The position numbers and the translations under genes were made by a program. This document shows, piece after piece, positions 43,317 to 50,970 of a stretch of DNA of 64,000 bases; the first letter of the stretch is position 1, and the number at the start of each line of letters is the position of its first letter. Origin of the DNA: Paludicola sp. MB14-C6 (GTDB lineage Bacteria; Bacillota; Clostridia; Oscillospirales; Ruminococcaceae); contig NZ_CP133133.1 in the NCBI RefSeq assembly GCF_030908625.1, positions 2,170,001 through 2,234,000 on the forward strand. Direction: 5' to 3'. The notes below the pieces were generated by a model. The model had not been told where the DNA came from. It made no database searches and saw nothing but the letters and a program-made list of their open reading frames with translations.

Positions 43317-44936
43317 ATGATAAATTTACAAGATGAGGATACTCTATTAAAATGTTCTAATTGCGGTAAACCTTTTTTTACTCAAGGAGAAAAAAAGTTT
43401 TATGAATCCAAAGGGTTTGTAATACCTAATAAATGTAAAGAATGTAGAAATTTAACAAGAAAATGTGTGCTTTATACACCTAAAAAATCAAATACTATTT
43501 TAGATACTAAAACAAAAAACGTATATGAGGAAATTATAGATAATTGGAGTGTTGAAGCAAAAAAAGAGAAGCAAGATTATTTCTATAATGTCGAGGAAGT
43601 TAAAGTCATAGAAGAAGGAAAAAAGTCATTTGTTATCGGACGTAAAGGTAGTGGTAAAACTGCAATAGCACAACACTTATATGAAATGGAGTATGGGGAT
43701 ATTTTTACAATTAAACTATCATTTAAAAATTTTCCATTTAATATTCTCTATTCATTAGAAAATCAACAAGAATATACTTCGCCTAATCAATATATATCTA
43801 TTTGGAAATATTTGATTTTTTCATGTATTTGCAAAAAAATGATTACTAATGAAAGCGTTGATTTACAAATTAGAGACAAATTAACCCAATTATATGGTGA
43901 TTCCTCAACAAAACAGTTAAACAAACTAATTGAAAAATGGACAAGCAAGGGGTTCGGTGCGAAAATTTTAGGTGTTGGTTTTAACTATGAAAGAGAAAAA
44001 TACTCTCCAGACTTAACTTGGATTGAAGCTATAGAAATATTACAGGAGTTAATACTGAAGCATTGTGGTACAGCAAAGTATATTATTGTTTTTGATGAAC
44101 TCGATGAAGACTATAAAGACTTTTCATCAAGTGCGGAATTTGATAAATATATGTGTATGTTAACAAGTTTGTTTAAGGCTGTTCAAGATATTAGAAGTAT
44201 ATTTGATTCAGAAGAAAAACTAGTTCTACCTGTTGTATTTTTGCGTAGCGATATATATGCCCAGCTTAAAGATTCCGATAAAAACAAATGGCGCGAGTCA
44301 ATTATTAACTTGGAATGGGATAGTACTAAAATAAAGAGAATGTTAGCACATAGACTTTGTGTTGCTTATGGCATTGCTGATATAGAGTTTGAAAATGTTT
44401 GGTATAGATTATTTGATTGCTCTAGTGTGAAAATGGGTAATAAGCAAGCACGTGAATTAGATATCTATACATATATTGAAAGAAGTACCGAAATGCGACC
44501 TAGAGATTTTATTCAATATGTAAAGGAATGTGTAACTCTAGCAAATGAGTATTCACAAATGCCGATTTTACCACAAACAGTTAAAGATGCAGATGATAAT
44601 TTCTCTGAATATCTCAAAGGAGAGACTATTGATGAAATATTCCCAGTAATACCTGAAATTAACGAAATATTAGGACTACTATCTACTATCAGAAAACAAA
44701 GTTTCCAGTTTAATACCTTTGAACGTGAGTATAATGAGCTTGTTAAACGTGGCGTTGTTAACAGAAGAGAGGTTAAAAGTATTTTATTAATACTATTTGA
44801 TGCTGGGGTAATAGGAAATCAACCAGCTATGAGAGGACAGGCAATTTTTAGATTTTCAAAAAAATCTCCACGTTTCAATTTTAATGAAACAATGATAATA
44901 CATAGAGGTTTATATAAAGCTTTGCAGATATTTTAA
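43317..44936 (+). CDS. Zinc-ribbon P-loop ATPase (cassette B)
   Basis: 539 residues from ATG 43317 (alternatives GTG 43302 and ATG 43305). The N-terminal zinc ribbon has CSNCG at 13-17 and CKEC at 40-43, homologous to the stand-alone protein at 25285-25560. A P-loop ATPase follows with Walker A GRKGSGKTA (108-116) and Walker B IIVFDELDED near 260. The C-terminal half is probably a winged-helix region. STAND/KAP-like ATPases of this size often act in phage defence, and the ribbon could sense nucleic acid; both are inference. Confidence 0.72.
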   Translation: MINLQDEDTLLKCSNCGKPFFTQGEKKFYESKGFVIPNKCKECRNLTRKCVLYTPKKSNTILDTKTKNVYEEIIDNWSVEAKKEKQDYFYNVEEVKVIEEGKKSFVIGRKGSGKTAIAQHLYEMEYGDIFTIKLSFKNFPFNILYSLENQQEYTSPNQYISIWKYLIFSCICKKMITNESVDLQIRDKLTQLYGDSSTKQLNKLIEKWTSKGFGAKILGVGFNYEREKYSPDLTWIEAIEILQELILKHCGTAKYIIVFDELDEDYKDFSSSAEFDKYMCMLTSLFKAVQDIRSIFDSEEKLVLPVVFLRSDIYAQLKDSDKNKWRESIINLEWDSTKIKRMLAHRLCVAYGIADIEFENVWYRLFDCSSVKMGNKQARELDIYTYIERSTEMRPRDFIQYVKECVTLANEYSQMPILPQTVKDADDNFSEYLKGETIDEIFPVIPEINEILGLLSTIRKQSFQFNTFEREYNELVKRGVVNRREVKSILLILFDAGVIGNQPAMRGQAIFRFSKKSPRFNFNETMIIHRGLYKALQIF

Positions 44937-44973
44937 TTGTAATTTATGATTAAATATTTAGTCTATTGAATTA

Positions 44974-44993
44974 GGCGATTTTACATCAGTATG
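44974..44993 (+). repeat. Core repeat R2, between cassettes B and C
   Basis: GGCGATTTTACATCAGTATG. One difference is non-synonymous (Pro to Ser codon). It is followed by ATTCTGGTTACTGATAG, similar to the DNA after R0. Confidence 0.88.
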
Positions 44994-45141
44994 ATTCTGG
45001 TTACTGATAGAAATCGATCTTCTATAATAATTAAATAGGGGTATTCAAGACAATATAAATAATATATAATATTTGCAATAGTAGGAAATTAGTTATGTTT
45101 AAAGTGAATAGCTGATTACTCATATTAGGTGGTGAATGAAT

Positions 45142-45327
45142 ATGGAATCAACATTTAATTGTCCGCTAATTAAAAACACAATTGATGAAGGCTTATGTTA
45201 TGATGTGCAAATGGTTAGAGGAAAATATATTAAGCCTAAAGCATTGTGTTTTCAACTTGACATAGATTTGTCAAATAAGCTCTGTTCTAATTGTGCTTTT
45301 AATCAATTTCCCGACCATACAGAATGA
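45142..45327 (+). CDS. Small cysteine-rich protein (cassette C)
   Basis: 61 residues, MESTFNCPLIKN..., with five cysteines (7, 19, 36, 48 and 51), the last pair in CSNC. No signal peptide. It is the only gene in a 494-bp cassette. The ATG at 45142 (9 nt from AGGTGG) is preferred over the ATG at 45136. Function unknown; metal binding is likely. Promoter candidate: TTACTG (45001), 16 bp, TATAAT (45023-45028). Confidence 0.6.
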   Translation: MESTFNCPLIKNTIDEGLCYDVQMVRGKYIKPKALCFQLDIDLSNKLCSNCAFNQFPDHTE

Positions 45328-45795
45328 GTATTATCTGTAGTGCCCAACTACTCATTGTATTTAAACACTCTTATTTACTTATAGGAGTGTTTTTGTATTA
45401 TTACAGGCGACTATATTGCTTTTTTCATTAACACAAAATTTAGTATTATTTTTAGTCTATTAGTAATGGAGATTTTACGCCTGTTTGTTTTTGATCTTAG
45501 CATATATCAAGCAGATTTTTAGAGAAATAAGATAATCGCTTTCACTGGTAAATGTGAAAGCGATTTTTGTGCATTTGTGATAAGCTGAAACATAAGTATA
45601 TATTTGTTGAATAATTAATAGAAATTAAATGAATTTGTTGTTTGGAATAATTTAGAGGTGTATAATGATTAAATAAGGAAATCAAGATAACCTAGAAAGA
45701 TATGTATTATTAGCAATAATAGAAAGTTAGCTATGTATGTTATTTTTTAATTGGATTGCAGATTAATTGTATTAACATTGTGAGGAAGTGTTGTA
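45328..45795 (+). other. Cassette C/D junction and cassette D leader
   Basis: The order is a terminator (45363-45395), a decayed core-like GGCGACTATATTG (45406), TTTTTAGTCTATTAGT, core R3 (45468-45487) and TTTTTGATCTTAGCATATAT. These are followed by the shared box, a terminator ATCGCTTTCAC/GTGAAAGCGAT (45535-45564) and a promoter TTGTTT (45638-45643)-17-TATAAT (45661-45666). The last 130 bp before the gene resemble the DNA before the cassette C gene. Confidence 0.75.
45468..45487 (+). repeat. Core repeat R3, between cassettes C and D
   Basis: GGAGATTTTACGCCTGTTTG, then T: codes for G-D-F-T-P-V-C with four third-position differences from R1. Confidence 0.9.
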
Positions 45796-47325
45796 ATGAT
45801 TTTTAAGAAAAAACTTAGTTTTTATTCATCTAATTTAGATTGTTATATTAAAAATCTAAAGGAAGGTGATTTGGGATATCTATCTTTTATTTTTTGTGTG
45901 TTTTCAGAAGATTCTGATAAACATAAATTAAAAGCAGCGCAAGTATTAAATGAAATTTTAAATGAACTTTCATTTGATGATCTTTGCCGAACCGATATAA
46001 GAATGCGTGAAACGACTTCAATGGAATGGAGTATCAACTGGAGAGCATTAAACATTAAGGATTTTATAACTAAGGAAATGTCTGAGAATGAGAAACGTGC
46101 AGTTTTAATTTTTGCATCTTTTAATCCTAATGGCTATATTAGAGAACAAGCAATAAAAGCTCTATTGGCACATAAGGAAACACTGTCTTTTATTCTTTTG
46201 AGATGTAATGACTGGGTTTATCAAGTTCGTCAATCGGCTTTGTTATTACTTTCTAAAAGATTAATAAATGCAAGTGATGGGGAAATAGTTAACGCACTAC
46301 CTCTTATGGAAAAACTTCGTAGGAGCGAGAGGTGTGAATATAGCAGTATTCTTTCAATTGTTGTTAGCACCTTTGATTCTGACAAGTCTTTGATTGAAAA
46401 AGGGCTAAACAGCAACGATGTACGAGCAAGACGATTTTGCATATCTATCCTTGGCAATATGCCTAAAGTTGACGGCAAATGTCTGCTTACTCATATAAGG
46501 CATGAGCAAGATCCTTTTTTACGACAAATGGTTTTTCAACTGCTTTTAAAAACAAATGTGAATCTTGAGGAATTGAGCAAACAGTTTCTTAAAGACAAGT
46601 ATCCACCTAATCGCATATTGGCATTGCAATTCTTATACGACTATAAAACTGATATCGCTATAGATGTATCTGAGAATATGCTAATGGATAAAAATGCACA
46701 AGTTCGAGCATTGGCTCGTAGTATTATTTCAAAAAGCGAGAGAATAATTGATGTTCGGCAACTTTATATTGATAATCTATCAGCAGATGCAGTTGTCAGT
46801 CTCTTGGGTTTAGGCGAAGTTGGTATTCGTGATGATTGCAATTTAATTGAAACATATTTAGTAAACGATTGCATTTCTATTATTCGTGCGGCAATGTCCG
46901 CTTTAATGCGTTTGGATTCAGCGACATTTATTTCTCATATAACAGAAATGTTGTTATCAGAACATGTTGGTGTTGTTAAGACAGCAACATTATTACTTAA
47001 AAATAATAAAGGCTATGATTTTGAAAGAATATTTCAACTCCAAGGAACTTCTTCCAATGAAAATACAAAGGTAAAATGTGCGACACTTTTATTTTTAAGT
47101 TCAAAATGGCAATCACTTATTTACTCATTAACGCTACTTGACAGTGACTATGAAAAACTAGAAATTTTGTGCCACGCACAAATAAATAGATGGATATCGT
47201 CTTATAATCGTTCGTATGCTGTGTCATCAGAAAATGAAAAGCAAAGGATAAAAGAACTTTTAATTGAGAAAAAAACATTTCTAACGCCTGAAATAGAAAA
47301 CCAACTTTTCTTTTTGTCAAAATGA
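45796..47325 (+). CDS. HEAT-like repeat protein (cassette D)
   Basis: 509 residues, soluble, built of helical pairs with repeated patterns such as GYIREQAIKALLAH, WVYQVRQSALLLLSK and AQVRALARSIISKS, typical of HEAT/PBS-lyase-like repeats. There is no catalytic motif. GAGGAAG lies before the ATG, and the promoter matches the cassette A type. HEAT-like proteins are frequent scaffolds or sensors; a defence role is inferred only from location. Confidence 0.65.
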   Translation: MIFKKKLSFYSSNLDCYIKNLKEGDLGYLSFIFCVFSEDSDKHKLKAAQVLNEILNELSFDDLCRTDIRMRETTSMEWSINWRALNIKDFITKEMSENEKRAVLIFASFNPNGYIREQAIKALLAHKETLSFILLRCNDWVYQVRQSALLLLSKRLINASDGEIVNALPLMEKLRRSERCEYSSILSIVVSTFDSDKSLIEKGLNSNDVRARRFCISILGNMPKVDGKCLLTHIRHEQDPFLRQMVFQLLLKTNVNLEELSKQFLKDKYPPNRILALQFLYDYKTDIAIDVSENMLMDKNAQVRALARSIISKSERIIDVRQLYIDNLSADAVVSLLGLGEVGIRDDCNLIETYLVNDCISIIRAAMSALMRLDSATFISHITEMLLSEHVGVVKTATLLLKNNKGYDFERIFQLQGTSSNENTKVKCATLLFLSSKWQSLIYSLTLLDSDYEKLEILCHAQINRWISSYNRSYAVSSENEKQRIKELLIEKKTFLTPEIENQLFFLSK

Positions 47326-47428
47326 TAATATGTTTTTATAATTTTTTAGTATTAGTAAAGGCGATTTAATTTCATTCATTACTTTAATGTAGAAATATAA
47401 GTAAATATTATTTTAGTTTATTAGTTCT

Positions 47429-47448
47429 GGCGATTTTACACCAGTATG
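47429..47448 (+). repeat. Core repeat R4, host right junction
   Basis: GGCGATTTTACACCAGTATG followed by TACAACAGAA: this copy reads on into the real peroxiredoxin (V-C-T-T-E). Confidence 0.92.
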
Positions 47449-47971
47449 TACAACAGAATTCATAGCATTTGCAAATGCTTATCCAAAGTTTGCTGAAAAA
47501 AATGCGCAGCTAATAGGATTGAGTATTGATAGTAATCCATCCCATTTAGCTTGGGTGTACTCAATATATCTCAATACAGGTATTACAATACCGTTCCCGG
47601 TGATAGCTGACAGAACAGGCGAAATCTCAAGACTTTATGGAATGATAGCTCCTATGGCAAGTAACTCTGAAACAGTCCGTAATGTATTTATTATCGATCC
47701 AGAGCAAACAATTCGTGCAATTTTAATTTACCCATTAACAAATGGAAGAAGCATACCTGAAATACTACGTTTGCTTGAAGCATTACAAACAACCGACCGT
47801 GATAAGGTTGTAACTCCGGCAAACTGGATGCCAGGTCAACCAGCAATGGTACCAGCACCAAAAACATATCAAGAACTCCTACAGCGACAAAACGATCCTC
47901 AAAGCCTTGGCTTATCTTGTGAGGATTGGTGGTGGTGTTATAAACAACTCCCACAAGCCACTAGAGATTAA
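47429..47971 (+). pseudogene. 3' part of the interrupted peroxiredoxin gene
   Basis: From the core the frame reads G-D-F-T-P-V-C-T-T-E-F-I-A-F and continues for 180 codons, with PFPVIADRTGEISRLYGM and RNVFIIDPEQTIRAI, both typical of Prx6/AhpC-TSA proteins. Near the C-terminus CEDWWWC gives two more cysteines, as in archaeal-type enzymes. It has no start codon or ribosome binding site of its own at the core; an internal TTG (47519) is unlikely. Joined to the 5' part it would make 222 residues, the usual family length. Confidence 0.92.
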
Positions 47972-47973
47972 AC

Positions 47974-48005
47974 AAAGAACTCCATCAAAAAAGATGGAGT
48001 TCTTT
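47974..48005 (+). terminator. Terminator after the peroxiredoxin 3' part
   Basis: AAAGAACTCCATC and GATGGAGTTCTTT pair perfectly; an intact host terminator remains after the split gene. Confidence 0.9.
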
Positions 48006-48071
48006 GTTATGTAGGTTGTAAAAAATGTGTATAGACAAAACTGCTTTTTTATTCTTCAAATTTACCATTAC

Positions 48072-49118
48072 CTAGTTTATGATAAAAAATCCAACTGCGG
48101 CAATTAAGTAAACAGATAGTAATTTAAGTCCTTCCAGCCAATTTGTTTTTCCGGATGAAACAATTTGATTTGCAATAAGTACACTTGCTCCAAAGATTGC
48201 AAGCTCGATTGGTTTAAACACAATACTCATTGGGGTGAAGAAAGTACTTACAATAACGAGTAATGGCACTACGAACATAGATATTTGTAAACAAGAACCA
48301 ACTGAAATTTCAATTGCAATATCCATTTTATTTTTTAATGCCATAATAACGGCAGTACTATGTTCAGCAGCATTTCCAACAATAGGAATGAGGATTAGTC
48401 CTACAAACATTTCAGGTATGCCCAATGATTTCGTCATTGGCTCAATTGAACTAACAAGCATTTCTGATTCAATTGCAATAAATACAGTTGCGATTGCTAA
48501 TATTGAAATGCTGGATATGAGGCTACGTTTTGGCTCAATATCTTCCGCATGCTCTACGCCATAGAGGTCAGATTGCGTTTTAAAGGAATAAACCATACCA
48601 ACTACGTACATTAGTAGCAGAATCAAACCAACGATAATGCTAAAGCTTTCGTATTTACTTGTAATTTCATTTTCAGGCATGGAGAAAGTGAAAACAGCGG
48701 GAATAGTTAGTCCTACAACAGAAAATAGAAGCATTGTAGCAGTAAAGTTTCCAAGACTTGCATTGAATTTTAGCTCTTTGTGTTTTAAGCCACCGGCTAA
48801 AATACTACAACCTAAAACCAAAAGGATATTTCCGAGAACGGAACCGGCAAGTGACGCTTTTACAACGTCAATCAGACCTGCTTTCAAAGCAAAAATACCA
48901 ATGATTAACTCTGTTGCGTTGCCGAATGTTGCGTTTAAGAAACCTCCGAATTTTGGACCTGTATGACAAGCAATTTCTTCAGTTGCTTCGCCAAGATATC
49001 CTGCAAGAGGAATAATAGAAAGACACGTCATAAAGAACATTAAAGAACTGCTCCAATGTAAAAAGTATCCAACAATTGAGAGGGGAACAAACAATAGCAT
49101 GTACTTAAGGTATTTCAT
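48072..49118 (-). CDS. cax: Calcium/proton antiporter, CaCA family
   Basis: 348 residues, about eleven membrane helices, with two inverted alpha repeats of the CaCA family: GGFLNATFGNATELIIGIFA and LILIPIVGNAAEHSTAVIMA, each holding the key glutamate. It exports Ca2+ (or similar cations) against H+. The start at 49118 follows AAGGAG; the frame upstream is non-coding leader. It has its own promoter and a hairpin-rich leader. Confidence 0.92.
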   Translation of the reverse strand: MKYLKYMLLFVPLSIVGYFLHWSSSLMFFMTCLSIIPLAGYLGEATEEIACHTGPKFGGFLNATFGNATELIIGIFALKAGLIDVVKASLAGSVLGNILLVLGCSILAGGLKHKELKFNASLGNFTATMLLFSVVGLTIPAVFTFSMPENEITSKYESFSIIVGLILLLMYVVGMVYSFKTQSDLYGVEHAEDIEPKRSLISSISILAIATVFIAIESEMLVSSIEPMTKSLGIPEMFVGLILIPIVGNAAEHSTAVIMALKNKMDIAIEISVGSCLQISMFVVPLLVIVSTFFTPMSIVFKPIELAIFGASVLIANQIVSSGKTNWLEGLKLLSVYLIAAVGFFIIN

Positions 49119-49160
49119 AAACAGACTCCTTGATAATTGAATTATTATATTAAGGTTTTT

Positions 49161-49265
49161 GGAGCATAAAGCAACAATGTAATTCACTGTTGTAGTTTGC
49201 TTTTGAAGCCTAATACGAAAAAAAAAACCGTTCTAATAATACCGAATTAATGAATAATATGTCAA
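49161..49265 (-). promoter_or_regulatory. Promoter and hairpin leader of the antiporter gene
   Basis: On the minus strand TTGACA (49265-49260), 18 bp, TATTAT (49241-49236). The leader then folds into a nested hairpin at 49161-49210 (GGCTTCAAAAGCAA with TTGCTTTATGCTCC; inner CAGTG/CATTG). It does not show the yybP-ykoY signature. Confidence 0.55.
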
Positions 49266-49431
49266 GCGATTTTCAAAAATAAATATATTATTTTGTCAAA
49301 AACTGTTGAATAAAGGTGCCTGTAAGTTTAAATCGTATCCAAATATTGAATAGTAATACAGTTGTATTTAGTAATATCCATTTTGTAGTTGTAAAAATGA
49401 AATAATATTAAATGATGACTATTGATAAGCG

Positions 49432-49755
49432 TTATTCTATAAAAAGCGTTACATAACATAGCAATATAAAAAGTAAGATAACAATCCAAAGAATAATGGA
49501 ACAAAATTGAATGGCTTTTAAAAATAAATGGTTGTCACCCTTTTCAGCTAGAATGAAAGCAGGAATAATAAAGAATAAGGAATATATAATGGTATAGTGG
49601 TATCCTGTAGTAATGTTAGACCATGCATTTAAACCAATGAAACGAACTACAATGTCACCTAAGCAAATATCGTTTATTGTAACTGACCATAAAAATGCGA
49701 GTAGCAGCAGTAAAACAGATAAGGCTCCATATTTACAATGATTGATTTTTTTCAT
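49432..49755 (-). CDS. Small polytopic membrane protein
   Basis: 107 residues, MKKINHCKYGALSVLLLLLA..., with three hydrophobic segments. Start at 49755 is preferred with GAGGATGG 9 nt upstream; 49767 is an alternative. Family not recognised. The 49119-49431 gap before it holds only the antiporter leader. Confidence 0.6.
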   Translation of the reverse strand: MKKINHCKYGALSVLLLLLAFLWSVTINDICLGDIVVRFIGLNAWSNITTGYHYTIIYSLFFIIPAFILAEKGDNHLFLKAIQFCSIILWIVILLFILLCYVTLFIE

Positions 49756-49950
49756 AAATACATCCATCCTCAATTAGAAGTATTATAACAGTTAGTATAA
49801 TATTATAGATTACTATTGCTTATTAGAACTCAAAAAAAGTCGCACTGTTTCCTAAATTCTACAAATATAACTAATTTTATTGTAATAATTAGTTAATTGT
49901 GATATGATATATTTATATTTCGTAATTCTTTAGTAAAGGGGTTTATAGTG

Positions 49951-50931
49951 ATGCACATAAAAGAAACGCAGCCAAAAGAAGTAATTGGTGTTGAAGAAGC
50001 AAGACTTATTATAAGTGAAGTAAGAAAAGCCGTTAAAGGTAAGGATGATATTATATTAAAGGTATTACTGGCTATATTGGCAAAAGGACACATCTTACTT
50101 GAAGATATTCCTGGTGTTGGTAAGACAACACTTGCAATGGCTTTTTCAAAGGCTACTTCATTGGATTATAATCGTGTGCAGTTTACTCCGGATGTTATGC
50201 CAAGTGATGTTACGGGCTTTACTATATACAAAAAGGAAACGGAAACCTTTGAGTATGTAAAAGGTGCAGTTTTATGTAATTTCTTTTTAGCTGATGAAAT
50301 CAATCGTACTTCTTCTAAAACGCAATCTGCTTTATTGGAAGTAATGGAAGAAGGCAAAGTAACAGTTGATTTAAAATCATACGATACGCCAAAACCATTT
50401 ACGGTTATAGCAACACAAAATCCGGTAGGTCATGCCGGAACCCAGATGCTGCCTGAATCACAACTTGACCGTTTCTTAATGCGACTTACTATGGGCTATC
50501 CGGATAAAGGTAGTGAGATTATTATTTTAAAATCCAAAGCTACTGAAAATCCATTAGAACAAATTAAGCCGGTTGTAGATGCAGAAACACTTTTATCTAT
50601 GCAAAATGCAGTAGATTATGTTCATGTACATGATGCTATTTATAATTATATTGTTGAATTGATAGGAAAAACGAGAACAAACGAATTTGTTGAGTTAGGC
50701 GCAAGTCCTAGAGGCTCAGTTGCGCTTGCTGCCGTTGCTAGAGCAAGAGCTTATTTACAGCAACGAGATTACGTATTGCCGTGTGATGTGCAAAACTCAT
50801 TTATTGATGTAATCAGCCACCGTATTATTTTAAAATCCAAGGCTAAAATTGCAAATCAAACGGTAAACTCTGTATTAACTGAGATTTTAAATACAACAAA
50901 ACAGCCTTTGCTGACAAAAGATCAGCTATAA
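49951..50931 (+). CDS. MoxR family AAA+ ATPase
   Basis: 326 residues. Walker A is EDIPGVGKTTLA near residue 51, Walker B LADEINRTSSKTQSALLEVM, then ATQNPVGHAGTQMLPESQLDRF (sensor 1 and the MoxR Arg region). MoxR proteins act as chaperones with DUF58/VWA partners, which follow here. The ATG at 49951 is preferred over the GTG at 49948, with AAAGGGG upstream. Confidence 0.93.
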   Translation: MHIKETQPKEVIGVEEARLIISEVRKAVKGKDDIILKVLLAILAKGHILLEDIPGVGKTTLAMAFSKATSLDYNRVQFTPDVMPSDVTGFTIYKKETETFEYVKGAVLCNFFLADEINRTSSKTQSALLEVMEEGKVTVDLKSYDTPKPFTVIATQNPVGHAGTQMLPESQLDRFLMRLTMGYPDKGSEIIILKSKATENPLEQIKPVVDAETLLSMQNAVDYVHVHDAIYNYIVELIGKTRTNEFVELGASPRGSVALAAVARARAYLQQRDYVLPCDVQNSFIDVISHRIILKSKAKIANQTVNSVLTEILNTTKQPLLTKDQL

Positions 50932-50970
50932 TACGTAATATGCTGCATATAACAGCGGAATGGGGTACTT

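Larger units (their letters stand above)
39765..47448 (+). mobile_element. 7.7-kb cassette array inserted in the peroxiredoxin active-site codons
   Basis: Between the two peroxiredoxin halves lie four units, each ending with a 20-bp copy of the gene's own core: A 39765-43086, B 43087-44993, C 44994-45487, D 45488-47448. Unit starts are related to each other (TTTTGATCTTAGCATATATC and variants), and unit ends share TTTTTAGTCTATTAGT-like DNA before the core. All cargo genes point the same way as the host gene. There is no integrase, transposase, reverse transcriptase or resolvase inside. Removing everything between the first and last core restores the reading frame exactly. Confidence 0.85.

Noticed and set aside
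39745..47448. GDFTPVC core repeats as a CRISPR array
   Set aside because: Only five intact copies, 0.5-3.3 kb apart, with genes between them and coding-type variation. There is no regular spacer length and no cas gene.
39765..47448. Group I/II intron or intein interrupting the peroxiredoxin gene
   Set aside because: There is no reverse transcriptase, maturase or recognisable intron domain V, and the frame stops at once on both sides, so an intein is impossible. Internal terminators would end any precursor RNA.
39765..47448. Classical integron cassette array
   Set aside because: No intI and no attC-type site (large imperfect palindrome with GTTRRRY). Cassettes carry promoters, and the junction repeat is host coding sequence.
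47519..47971. Stand-alone 150-residue peroxiredoxin starting at TTG 47519
   Set aside because: It would lack the catalytic Cys, has no ribosome binding site, and the coding sense extends upstream to the core at 47429.
49161..49265. yybP-ykoY manganese riboswitch before the antiporter
   Set aside because: The conserved loop sequences (GGGGAGUA and the second loop) are absent; only a simple nested hairpin is seen.
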